64,000 nt of DNA from Agrococcus carbonis (GTDB lineage Bacteria; Actinomycetota; Actinomycetes; Actinomycetales; Microbacteriaceae), in the NCBI RefSeq assembly GCF_900104705.1, contig NZ_LT629734.1:2709211-2773210 (forward strand), read 5' to 3'. Of the stretch, positions 36,957 to 44,973 are shown one piece after another. The translations under genes were made by a program, and so were the position numbers. Under the pieces are notes generated by a model. That model was not told the DNA's origin, did no database searches, and saw only the letters and a program-made list of their open reading frames with translations. Within the stretch, counting starts at the first letter, position 1. Every line of letters begins with the position of its first letter.

Positions 36957-37061
36957 TTGAGCATGCTCAAAATGTCCCGGAGTCCTGTTCTAGCACCGAC
37001 CGTTGAGCATGCGCAAGCCTTGATTTGTGCATGCTCAACGACTACGGTTGAGCATGCACAA
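36957..37061. promoter_or_regulatory. Four copies of a 14-bp palindromic operator in a divergent promoter region
   Basis: The sites are TTGAGCATGCTCAA (36957-36970, perfect), TTGAGCATGCGCAA (37003-37016), TTGTGCATGCTCAA (37025-37038) and TTGAGCATGCACAA (37048-37061). Centre spacings are 46, 22 and 23 bp, about four, two and two helical turns, so a repressor could occupy one DNA face cooperatively. They lie in the 310-bp gap between the transfer operon (minus strand) and the HTH-ImmA operon (plus strand), the only sizeable gap of the ICE core. Confidence 0.8.
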
Positions 37062-37122
37062 CCACCCTCCGGGTGGACTACATCGATGCCTTGCCCGTCG
37101 CGAAGGGAAGGAGGTCAGCGTC

Positions 37123-37554
37123 ATGACCGAAGACGAGAGCCAGGCTGCGGCCGAAGACCTCGCCAAGCGTCTGCGGCTCCTGATGGACGTTGCCGTGGCC
37201 GAGTCCGGCACTGAGCCGACCTACTCGCAGATCGCAGGCTACCTCCAAGAGCGAGGCACCAACCTGTCGCGGTCGCGCTGGACGTACATGGTCAACGGCC
37301 ACCGCTACGTCCAAGACCCCGCCGTGTTCGAGGGGCTGGCGGCGTTCTTCGACGTGGACGCCGCGTTCCTGCTCGGCGAGGACGGTGCGGCCACGCCCGA
37401 GAAGGTCTCAGCGCAGCTCGATCTTGTTCGGTCCATGCGGGCCGCGAAGGTGAAGTCCTACGCAGCGCGCACCCTCGGCGACATCTCGCCGAAAGCACTC
37501 CACGCCATCACCAAGTTCCTGGACGAGGAAATGACACCAATGCCTGAGCACTGA
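37123..37554 (+). CDS. XRE-like helix-turn-helix regulator
   Basis: The 143-residue protein has an HTH region at ~25-90 ('YSQIAGYLQERGTNLSRSRWTYMVNG', 'VFEGLAAFFDVDAAFLL'), resembling EspR-type and XRE regulators of Actinobacteria. The ATG at 37123 follows GAAGGAGG. It is the nearest gene to the palindromic operators and heads a four-gene run, so it is the likely repressor of the divergent transfer operon, analogous to ImmR of ICEBs1. That role is inferred. Confidence 0.8.
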   Translation: MTEDESQAAAEDLAKRLRLLMDVAVAESGTEPTYSQIAGYLQERGTNLSRSRWTYMVNGHRYVQDPAVFEGLAAFFDVDAAFLLGEDGAATPEKVSAQLDLVRSMRAAKVKSYAARTLGDISPKALHAITKFLDEEMTPMPEH

Positions 37555-37615
37555 CTGGGTGTCGCGCAAGGCGAAGCCGATACCGGTCGCTGCTCCCCAC
37601 TGAGAGGGGCGAACC

Positions 37616-38080
37616 GTGAATACCGAACAGACCGTATCGGCGGCCGTGGCGGGCCTTCAGCTCGGTGGCACCTTCACCTTCGACGAGCTCCTCCGCTCTG
37701 TCCAGGACCGGCGGCACCGCAGGCTTCGGGTCATCGAACTGGCTGATCTCGACACCCACGACGGCCTCTGCGCGCTCTGGCTGGCAACCGAGACCGACGA
37801 CCTCGTGCTCCACGCCCGCACCGACTCGACACTCCACCGACAGCAGTTCATCCTCCACGAACTCGCCCACATGATCCTCGGCCATTGCGACGGCGATGAC
37901 TGCACCGTCGACGAGGCGCTGCTGCCTAACATCCCGCCTTACACCCGAGGACGCCTGCTCCGGCGGCAAGACCTCGACAGCAAAACCGAAATCGCCGCCG
38001 AGTCCCTCGCCGACCGGCTCGCCGCAAGCATCCGAGGATCGGTGTTCGCCGAGTCCAGATACTCGGAGGTCTTCGGATGA
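37616..38080 (+). CDS. ImmA/IrrE-family metallopeptidase
   Basis: The 154-residue protein has the zinc motif HELAHMILGH at ~residues 82-91, with an upstream region like that of ImmA/IrrE proteases. In ICEBs1, ImmA cleaves the ImmR repressor to induce excision and transfer; gene order here (HTH then protease) supports the same logic. GTG 37616 is chosen (GAGAGGGGCGAACC upstream). The stop overlaps the next start. Confidence 0.85.
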   Translation: MNTEQTVSAAVAGLQLGGTFTFDELLRSVQDRRHRRLRVIELADLDTHDGLCALWLATETDDLVLHARTDSTLHRQQFILHELAHMILGHCDGDDCTVDEALLPNIPPYTRGRLLRRQDLDSKTEIAAESLADRLAASIRGSVFAESRYSEVFG

Positions 38081-39087
38081 TCCAGACGCTCGTCGCGACG
38101 CTCATGTGGGCGCTCGTGGCGAGCCTGCTCATCTTTCGTCGTAAACGCGCCGACCGCAGCATCACCTACGCCGCCCTCACCATCGCCATCGCGATGACGC
38201 TGAACGTCGATCGCATCTACGCGGTCATCGATCCGCTCCTCGGCGGCACCAACATCGCGACGCTGATCGCAGACGCCGTGCTGATGACCGGACTCTTCTT
38301 CCTCGGGCGCGGCGTCATGAAGTCCGGCGAGTACCGGCCCAGGCTCGTCCGCGTCGCCGTCAGCGCGCCCGTCCTGCTCATCGCGCTGCTCGCGATCACC
38401 GCATCGTTCCTGTTCATCGACCGCGGCACCACCACGGCACGATTCATGAGCGATCTCGGCGCGCAGCCAGCAGCAGCGGTCTACTCGATCATCAACTTCA
38501 GTTACGGAGCACTCGTCATCGCAACGATGCTCCTCCTCGCCGCACGGCAGTCTCGCGACAGCACCGGCATCCAGCGCCTGCCCGCCGCGCTGCTCGGCCT
38601 GGGATCGGCGTTCGGCGTTGCCCTCTGCCTCGCCGTGATCGTCATGGATATTGCCCACGCCACCGGCCACCTCGATCTCATGCACGTAATCCAGGCCGCC
38701 TACGATCCGCTCTCCGCCCTTACTTTCCTGTTCCTCTGCGCCGGGTTCGCGGTCCAGCCCGCCGTTCGCCGCGCCCAGCACCATGCCCGACGTCGGCACA
38801 CCATCTCGTTCACGGCGCAGTTGGAGCCGCTCTGGCACCGGGCGACGTACGCGCGACCCGGACTGAGCCAGGCCGACCCCCTCGCCGCCAACAGCGAAGA
38901 CCCCGAAGGGCACCTGCACCGAGTGATCGTCGAAATCCGCGACGCGATGATCGACCCCCGCATCACCTTCGACATCAGCACCGACGACCGCGACCTACTC
39001 GAACGCGCCGAGAGCCACCTCGTCGGAAGCGACAGCGCCCTCACAACGACCCTGACCGTTCCGAACATCGAGGAACGGGAGCCATGA
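38077..39087 (+). CDS. MAB_1171c-like seven-helix membrane protein
   Basis: The 336-residue protein has about seven transmembrane helices (residues ~3-225) and a soluble C-terminal domain with 'LEPLWHRATYARPGL' and 'LHRVIVEIRDAMIDPR', the pattern of MAB_1171c-family putative transporters with a DUF6545-like tail. Family genes are typically found beside XRE and ImmA/IrrE genes. It could import or sense a signal that controls the protease/repressor pair, or be the secretory arm of a peptide signal. Start and stop both overlap neighbours. Confidence 0.78.
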   Translation: MIQTLVATLMWALVASLLIFRRKRADRSITYAALTIAIAMTLNVDRIYAVIDPLLGGTNIATLIADAVLMTGLFFLGRGVMKSGEYRPRLVRVAVSAPVLLIALLAITASFLFIDRGTTTARFMSDLGAQPAAAVYSIINFSYGALVIATMLLLAARQSRDSTGIQRLPAALLGLGSAFGVALCLAVIVMDIAHATGHLDLMHVIQAAYDPLSALTFLFLCAGFAVQPAVRRAQHHARRRHTISFTAQLEPLWHRATYARPGLSQADPLAANSEDPEGHLHRVIVEIRDAMIDPRITFDISTDDRDLLERAESHLVGSDSALTTTLTVPNIEEREP

Positions 39088-40220
39088 TCGGCCGCATCGC
39101 CCTCGGTGGAGGGATCGCCGCAGCAGCGGCCGCCGGGGCCGGGTGGGCCGTCGCGCGGCGACTCACGGCACCCGTCGGCCCACGCACGTTCGACCTCACG
39201 ATCCGCAGCGTTGAGCACGACGACAATGGCGACCTGATCGTGCTCGACCGCACCGAGCAGACCACCGCGCCCGGCATCTACAACCTCTGGTTCGAGAACG
39301 GCGGCTGGGCACAACTCTCCACCGAGATCGTCGATCGCGGGGCTACTCGCGTCGCCCGCAGGATCACGGGCACCACACCTGACTTCACTCCGAAGGCTGG
39401 CAATTGTGTCTCGTGGAGCGGCGTCTACTACGCCACCCCAGCCGACGCCGGGTTCCATGCACGCGACATCACCATCACGACCCCCGCAGGACGATGCCGG
39501 GCGTGGCGCGTTGACGGCGACCCCGCGACGTGGGCGATTCACATCCACGGACTCGGTAGCACCCGCGCCGGCACGCTGCGCGGCGTCCTCGCCGCAACCG
39601 AGCTTGGCTACATCTCCCTCGTCATCAGCTACCGCAACACAGCAGAAGGGCCCCGAGTCGGCACTGGCCGCTCAACCCTCGGCTGTACGGAGATGGCCGA
39701 CGTTGACGAGGCCATCGGATACGCCGTCCGCCGCGGAGCCCAACGAATCGTGATCTTCGGCTGGTCGATGGGAGCCGCGATCGCCCTCCAGCTCGCCGAC
39801 CACCCGCGCCACAAGGGACTGATCGCCGCACTCGTACTCGACTCGCCGGTCCTCGACTGGGCCGAAGTCATCAAGACGAACTGCGCCCGCAGTGGACTAC
39901 CCGCAGCAGCCGGACACCTCGCGATCCCGTGGCTCACCCTCGCCCCACCGGCTCGCACTGTGGGCTTGCCGGGAAGTATCCCGCTCCGCTCCTTCGACTG
40001 GACCTCCCGAGCCGCAGACCTCACCACGCCGACCCTGATCCTCCACGGCACCCGAGACGACTCCGTCCCCGTCCAGCTCTCACAAGCACTCCGAGACGCC
40101 CGCCCAGACCTTGTTGATCTGGCGACCTTCGACGCTGGCCACACCCTCTGCTGGAACACCGACCCCGACCGGTGGCATAAGTCAGTGACCACCTGGCTCA
40201 AGGCGCGTGTCCCACGCTGA
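39084..40220 (+). CDS. Alpha/beta hydrolase with N-terminal membrane anchor
   Basis: The 378-residue protein starts with a hydrophobic anchor ('GGGIAAAAAAGAGWAVA'), then a beta-rich stretch and an alpha/beta-hydrolase domain. The nucleophile is in GWSMG, the acid in 'LHGTRDDSVPV' and the His in 'FDAGHTLCW'. Its ATG overlaps the membrane-protein stop, so the four genes are one transcription unit. The substrate is unknown; in this setting it could process or degrade a signal molecule. It resembles prolyl-oligopeptidase/BAAT-type hydrolases more than lipases. Confidence 0.8.
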   Translation: MIGRIALGGGIAAAAAAGAGWAVARRLTAPVGPRTFDLTIRSVEHDDNGDLIVLDRTEQTTAPGIYNLWFENGGWAQLSTEIVDRGATRVARRITGTTPDFTPKAGNCVSWSGVYYATPADAGFHARDITITTPAGRCRAWRVDGDPATWAIHIHGLGSTRAGTLRGVLAATELGYISLVISYRNTAEGPRVGTGRSTLGCTEMADVDEAIGYAVRRGAQRIVIFGWSMGAAIALQLADHPRHKGLIAALVLDSPVLDWAEVIKTNCARSGLPAAAGHLAIPWLTLAPPARTVGLPGSIPLRSFDWTSRAADLTTPTLILHGTRDDSVPVQLSQALRDARPDLVDLATFDAGHTLCWNTDPDRWHKSVTTWLKARVPR

Positions 40221-40355
40221 TCGGCAGAACGGAGCGACCACCCTCGGCACCGATCTTGTTCGGCCACGCCCGGAGAAACCCAACTCAAGCCGTACCTCCG
40301 CCGGTATCATCGTGAGTGTTGGCCTGCCTGGGCCATAGAGCGAGGGAGGACCAAC

Positions 40356-40481
40356 GTGGCTGAGCCGTGGCTGTCCGCAGACGACATCGCCGCCCACCTC
40401 GGGGTCACCAAAGACACCGTCTACACCTGGATCGCCGAGAAGGCCATGCCCGCCCACAAGGTCGGACGCCTCTGGAAGTGA
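40356..40481 (+). pseudogene. Excisionase-like HTH protein, 3' end cut by IS3 element
   Basis: The remaining 41 residues form a MerR/excisionase-type HTH ('LSADDIAAHLGVTKDTVYTWIAEKAMPAHKVGRLWK'). GTG 40356 has GGGAGGA upstream. The frame meets a TGA made by the first bases of the IS inverted repeat directly after 'RLWK', where family members normally continue 'F...VDEWV'. The missing C-terminus is not found on the far side of the IS. As the presumed directionality factor of the ICE, its damage could lock the element in place; some excisionases of this size still bind DNA. Confidence 0.7.
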
Positions 40482-40535
40482 ACCGTCCCCGGTTTGATGC
40501 CGGTTCCTTTCGAGTCTGGAAGGAAGATAGTCATC

Positions 40536-40847
40536 ATGCCGAAGCAGATCCCGGAGGAGACGAAGCAGCGAGCGATCCGGCTCGTGCTCGACCATCTCGA
40601 TGAGTACCCGAACCTGACGACCGCGTGCGAGACGGTCTCGAAACGGCTCGGCTTCGGGGCCGAGTCGCTGCGCCGATGGGTGCGGCAGGCTCAGATCGAC
40701 GCCGGCGAACGGCAGGGCGCCTCGACGAGCGAGTCGGAGCGGGTGCGGCGGCTTGAGCGGGAGAACCGTGAGCTGCGTGAGGCGAACGCGATCCTGCGCG
40801 ACGCGGCGGTTTTCTTCGCCGGGGAACTCGACCCCCGACGCCGCTGA
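40536..40847 (+). CDS. IS3-family transposase OrfA
   Basis: The 103-residue protein has an HTH ('ETKQRAIRLVLDHLDEY', 'AESLRRWVRQAQ') and a C-terminal leucine-zipper-like helix ('VRRLERENRELREANAILRDAAVFFAGEL'). It ends next to a GGTTTTC tract (about 40808-40814) where a -1 ribosomal shift would join it to OrfB. Confidence 0.88.
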   Translation: MPKQIPEETKQRAIRLVLDHLDEYPNLTTACETVSKRLGFGAESLRRWVRQAQIDAGERQGASTSESERVRRLERENRELREANAILRDAAVFFAGELDPRRR

Positions 40848-41790
40848 TCGTCGGCTTCATCGACGAGCAGCGGGCCAAGGGCCGCGCGGTCGAGTCGGTC
40901 TGCCAGGTCCTGCGGGAGCAGGGCGTGGAGGTCGCCGCGCGAACCTACCGGGCGTGGAAGCGCGCCCAGCCCAGCAACCGCGCTGTGGATGACGCGGTGA
41001 TCATCGACGCGCTGCTGGCGACCGTCGGCACGCCGGAGGGCATGTACGGGCGGCGGAAGATGACCACGCATCTGCGACGTGCCGGCCACGACGTGTCCCA
41101 GCGGCGGTGGACCGGCTGATGCGGGATCTCGGCCTCAACGGCCGGGTGCGCGGGCGTGGCGTGCGCACGACCGTCCCGGATCGGAACGCCGAGCGCGCAC
41201 CGGATCTGCTCGAGCGGGACTTCACCGCGCCCGCGCCGAACCAGCGCTGGGTGGCGGACTTCACCTACGTGCGCACCTGGGCCGGGTTCGCGTACGTGTC
41301 GTTCGTGATCGACTGCTTCTCACGCGCGATCGTCGGCTGGCAGGCCGCGACCACGAAGACGACGCCGTTGGTGACCACGGCGCTGCGGATGGGCCTGTGG
41401 CGGCGCGACCGAGCCGGCCGCCCGGCGCTCGACGGACTGGTCCATCACAGCGATGCCGGGTCTCAATTCACGTCCGTGAGCTTCGCCGAGACGCTCGCCC
41501 TGGAGGGCATCGCTGCGTCGATCGGCTCGATCGGCGACGCGTATGACAATGCCCTCGCCGAGTCGACGATCGGGCTGTTCAAGACCGAAGCGATTCGCGA
41601 CGACTCGCCCTTCCGGACCGGTCCGCTCAAGCAGCTGGAGGACGTCGAATGGGTCACCGCTGAATGGGTCGACTGGTACAACGCCAGGCGCCTGCATTCC
41701 ACCCTCGGCGACGTCCCTCCCGAGGAGTTCGAGGCCGCGTACTACGCTGACCTCGAAACGCCATCACACCCGGTGCTGGCACCCGCATAG
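40829..41790 (+). pseudogene. IS3-family transposase OrfB (DDE integrase) with a one-base frameshift
   Basis: The N-terminal part ('TPLIVGFIDEQRAKGRAVESVC', 'GTPEGMYGRRKMTTHLRR') is in the -1 phase relative to OrfA. The rve catalytic part ('NQRWVADFTYVRT', 'HHSDAGSQFTS', 'YDNALAESTIGLFKTE', D-D-E) is in another phase. The shift falls near 41106, where CAGCGGCGGTGGACCGG would read through if GGG stood for GG. A single missing G could be a sequence error, since IS copies are repeats and hard to polish, or real inactivation. Confidence 0.8.
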
Positions 41791-41828
41791 GAGCGGCAGA
41801 GAACCGGGGACGGTTCAGGAGGATATGC

Positions 41829-42767
41829 ATGGAAACGACGCATAGCCACGGGTCAAGTGGTGGCACTGGGGAGGCGGGTGACTTCCGAGTGCGGCTCGGC
41901 ATCGCTTTCGGACTCACAGTCACTATCGTTATTGCGCAGTTGATCGGCTCTATCGTGACGGGGAGCCTCGCGCTTCTCACCGACACGGCGCACGCCTTTA
42001 CTGACGCCTCAGGGCTGTTGGTCGCGCTGATCGCGGCGACCCTCATGCGGCAACCGTCAACGTCAAAGCGAACATGGGGATTCAGGCGCGTCGAGGTAAT
42101 CGCTGCACTAGGGCAGGCAACGCTGCTGCTCGCCGTAGGCGTGTATGCGGCTGTCGAAGGGGTTCGTCGGCTCTTCGAGCCTCCCGAGATCCCAGCATCC
42201 GAGTTGATCGTGTTCGGCGTGGTCGGACTCGTCGTGAACATCATCGCGATCGTGGTGCTCTCCGCGAATCGCGGCGCGAACTTCAACATGCGGGCCGCGT
42301 TCCTAGAGGTGCTGAACGATGCGCTCGGTTCCCTCGGCGTCATCGCCGCGGCAATCATCATCTGGACGACCGGCTTCCAGCAGGCGGACGCGATCGCCGG
42401 CCTCTTCATCGCCGCGCTCATCGCGCCGCGAGCGTTCCTCCTGATGAAGGAGACCGCGGGTGTACTCATGGAGTTCACCCCGAAGGGGCTCGACCTGGAC
42501 GAGGTCCGTCGCCACATCCTCGAGCTCGAGCACGTGGTCGCTGTCCACGACCTGCACGCCTCCACCGTTGCGACAGGATTGCCGACGATCAGCGCGCACG
42601 TGGTGGTCGACGACGAGTGCTTTACCGACGGGCACGCAGCCGAAGTCCTACAGGACATCCAACAGTGTGTCGCCGGGCACTTTCCGATCGCGGTGCCGCA
42701 TTCGACCTTCCAGATTGAGACCGCGCGGATCAGTGAGCAGGAGGCGACTGGCGTCAGGCATCCGTAG
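41829..42767 (+). CDS. Cation diffusion facilitator (CzcD/ZitB-like Zn/Cd/Co exporter)
   Basis: The 312-residue protein has a His-containing N-terminus (METTHSHGSSGG), six helices, and the paired metal-site motifs 'LLTDTAHAFTDASGL' (HxxxD, ~45-60) and 'LNDALGSLG' (~165). A C-terminal cytoplasmic ferredoxin-like domain is also present ('VHDLHASTVATGLPTISAHVVVD'). The ATG 12 bp after the IS end has AGGAGGATATGC. The IS may supply or have replaced its promoter. Confidence 0.9.
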   Translation: METTHSHGSSGGTGEAGDFRVRLGIAFGLTVTIVIAQLIGSIVTGSLALLTDTAHAFTDASGLLVALIAATLMRQPSTSKRTWGFRRVEVIAALGQATLLLAVGVYAAVEGVRRLFEPPEIPASELIVFGVVGLVVNIIAIVVLSANRGANFNMRAAFLEVLNDALGSLGVIAAAIIIWTTGFQQADAIAGLFIAALIAPRAFLLMKETAGVLMEFTPKGLDLDEVRRHILELEHVVAVHDLHASTVATGLPTISAHVVVDDECFTDGHAAEVLQDIQQCVAGHFPIAVPHSTFQIETARISEQEATGVRHP

Positions 42768-42823
42768 GTGGTGGCGACGCCGACTCGCGCTGCAGCATCC
42801 TGGTGTCGGCCTAGCATGGGAGC

Positions 42824-43459
42824 ATGCTGCTTATCGTTGCCGCCGCTGCGGCTGTCATCCTCCTGCCTTCCCACGCATCCGTCACCGGCTCGACTCCGGC
42901 CAACGGAGACGTGGTCGTGGAGCAGCCGGGCACGTTCAGCGTCGTGATGAACGAGGAGATCCTTGCGATCGAAGGGGCGAGCGGAGCCAACGTGATGCAG
43001 TTGACGGACGCCGACGGGTTGTTCTACGGCGATGGCTGCATCGCCGTAGAGGGCGGAACCATCGCGCTCGACGCCGAACTCGGTGGAGCTGGCGACTACG
43101 CCTTGACGTATCAGCTCGTGTCGGCCGACGGACACGCGGTCGACGGTGTCATCGAGTTCGCGTTCGAACCGGCATCGGGTGCTGAAGGTGCGAGGGGCGG
43201 TGAAGCCGCACCAGTGTGTGGAGAAAGCGCTCCCGCGTCGTCGGCGCCCGCTTCACGGGAGACGGGCGACAGTAGTTCATCGAGCTCGCCGGAGGCTATC
43301 GCGGCGCCTGATACGGGTGCTGAGGACCAGACGGCAGAGGGAGGCAACCTGCCGCTGTTGGTCGCCGGAGGGGTCGCGGCCGTCGTCTTGGCCGCGGGGA
43401 TCGTCTTCGCGATCAAGCGCCGCTCTGGCGCCGAGGCCGGCGGAGCCGACCCGAGCTAA
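42824..43459 (+). CDS. CopC-domain copper-binding protein, membrane-anchored
   Basis: The 211-residue protein has a signal peptide ending 'LPSHA', leaving or flanking the N-terminal His used by CopC to bind Cu(II), and a Greek-key CopC domain ('STPANGDVV', 'YQLVSADGHAVDGVIEFAF'; ~20-115) with the second His in DGHAV. A Ser/Pro/Glu-rich linker and a C-terminal helix ('LPLLVAGGVAAVVLAAGIVFAI') follow, as in actinobacterial YobA/CopC proteins. Its stop overlaps the stop of the convergent M23 peptidase gene. Confidence 0.85.
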   Translation: MLLIVAAAAAVILLPSHASVTGSTPANGDVVVEQPGTFSVVMNEEILAIEGASGANVMQLTDADGLFYGDGCIAVEGGTIALDAELGGAGDYALTYQLVSADGHAVDGVIEFAFEPASGAEGARGGEAAPVCGESAPASSAPASRETGDSSSSSSPEAIAAPDTGAEDQTAEGGNLPLLVAGGVAAVVLAAGIVFAIKRRSGAEAGGADPS

Positions 43460-44679
43460 GGGATCTCGAGCCGCGTTTCGCGGGTCTGCAACCAGAGCAG
43501 GGGGTCGAAGGACACATAGTCGCTGTTCTTCAACTCGAGGTGCAGGTGCGGTCCGGTGGATCTGCCGGTGCTGCCGACCTGACCGACGACAGTCGACACA
43601 TCGACGACCTGACCGACTTCGACTCGGATGGACCCCGCCTGCATGTGCGGGTACCAGGACTGCACGAATTGACCGTTGATGTTGTGGTCGACGAAGACGG
43701 CATAGCCGCCGCCGCCCGGGTTGTTGCCCTGCCAGACGGCTGAGACGACGCCGTTAGCAATCGGGCGGATCTCCTGCCCAGGGGGAAGCGGGATGTCGGT
43801 GCCACCGTGCATCCCACCGGGCCGGTATCCGAAGCCACTCGAGATCGGTAGCTGAGAAATCTGCGGAAACGGAGTCTGCACATAGTCGGTCTCGAGCATC
43901 GACCAGGCATTGGGAAAGGCGGGGCTCCCGCCGTAGTAAGTCCCGCCGCGCTCCCTGTCCGCGACCACCTGGACTGCGGCTCGTTCCTCGGGCGACATCA
44001 GCGCCGCTTCGAGGGGGTCGTTGACGACGATCTCGTCGCGGGCGAAGAGGGTCGTCGCCTCCGCGGTGACGGGATCCAGCGCTTGCACATCCGGTTCGAT
44101 CTGCGCGACCGCGGGGTCTGACTCGGCGGGCAGTTGCATCGCTTGAGCGGGCAAGGACGTGACGACGACGAGCGAGCCGATGAACAGCAGGGCGGCACCG
44201 GCGGTCGTCTTCCGCGCGATTCGGCGGAGGCGTCGGGTCGCCGTGTCGGATGGGCGCGTGGGCGAGGCAGGAGGGGCGGGCCGGAGCGGCGATACGCGAG
44301 CGGCCCGAATGGTGGGAACATGCTCGCCGCCATTGCCCAGCGCCGCGGCGTCGACGACGATGTGCGAAGATGCGCGCGTCGGCTCGGCCAGCCGGACAGG
44401 GATGGCGCGCGCCGTGCGCGTGGCGGCTTCGCGGATGGCGCGGCGGCTCGTGTAGATCGGTGGCGAGCCCTCCGCCACGGTGGCACGCGCGCTAGCGCGA
44501 GCTTCCGCCGCGGTCTGCGCGATCTTCGCAGCAGCACGCTCGCGCTCGCGCATCGACTTACGAGTCAAGACCTGAGGCGTGTCTGGCGACGCGCTTTCAT
44601 GGAGTGCGCCAGCTGACCGGTCGGGTTCTGGTGTCACGCGTAGCTTGGTCCTTGGGTTGGGAACGATAAGTGTCGACAT
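43456..44679 (-). CDS. M23-family peptidoglycan peptidase (membrane-anchored)
   Basis: The 407-residue protein has a ~155-residue Ala/Arg-rich cytoplasmic N-terminus, a transmembrane/signal helix ('GAALLFIGSLVVVTSLPAQA', ~160-180) and a C-terminal lysostaphin-type domain with 'MHGGTDIPLPPGQEI' (HxxxD) and 'GPHLHLEL'. All metal ligands appear present, so it should cleave peptide crosslinks. ATG 44679 is preferred over a start 129 bp upstream that lies beyond the promoter-like boxes. Confidence 0.85.
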   Translation of the reverse strand: MSTLIVPNPRTKLRVTPEPDRSAGALHESASPDTPQVLTRKSMRERERAAAKIAQTAAEARASARATVAEGSPPIYTSRRAIREAATRTARAIPVRLAEPTRASSHIVVDAAALGNGGEHVPTIRAARVSPLRPAPPASPTRPSDTATRRLRRIARKTTAGAALLFIGSLVVVTSLPAQAMQLPAESDPAVAQIEPDVQALDPVTAEATTLFARDEIVVNDPLEAALMSPEERAAVQVVADRERGGTYYGGSPAFPNAWSMLETDYVQTPFPQISQLPISSGFGYRPGGMHGGTDIPLPPGQEIRPIANGVVSAVWQGNNPGGGGYAVFVDHNINGQFVQSWYPHMQAGSIRVEVGQVVDVSTVVGQVGSTGRSTGPHLHLELKNSDYVSFDPLLWLQTRETRLEIP

Positions 44680-44761
44680 TCGAGACAAGGCATGTAGCAG
44701 GTCATGCTCATGCCGTCGTCGCGCGTGCAACCAGTGTCGCCAGCGCAATCCTCCTTCTAAA

Positions 44762-44777
44762 GTAACGGAACGGTAAC
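44762..44777. promoter_or_regulatory. MtrA-like box GTAAC-N6-GTAAC between divergent peptidase genes
   Basis: GTAAC at 44762-44766 and 44773-44777 form a direct repeat with 11-bp period (GTAACGGAACGGTAAC). The pair lies in the 294-bp gap between two divergent M23 genes. The actinobacterial response regulator MtrA binds GTAAC-type direct repeats upstream of cell-wall hydrolase genes. An equivalent box precedes the NlpC/P60 gene at 50.6 kb. The rest of this gap shows nothing else certain. Confidence 0.6.
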
Positions 44778-44973
44778 GGACGGGCAAGTCTTGACTGCGC
44801 GCCTGCAAGGGAGGCGCCGGCGCCAGGGCTGATTCCAGACACGCCCCGCAGGCCTCCGCCGATCTCGACTCTCAGGTGGAACATGAATGTTGATACCTTG
44901 GCCAGGCTCGGCTTGGCCGGGCTTGGCTTGAGTCAGCGGGTAGTGCAGCGCTAGTGCTGCCGGACGGGAAGAG

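Larger units (their letters stand above)
40479..41817 (+). mobile_element. IS3-family insertion sequence
   Basis: Terminal inverted repeats are visible: left TGAACCGTCCCCGGTT (from 40479) and right AACCGGGGACGGTTCA (ending 41817), 16 matching bases. Inside are a small HTH OrfA and a DDE OrfB in the -1 phase. Length (~1.34 kb) suits IS3. No target-site duplication is apparent: the left flank is ...CTGGAAG and the right flank is GGAGGAT..., which suggests deletion or recombination at one end. Confidence 0.88.
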
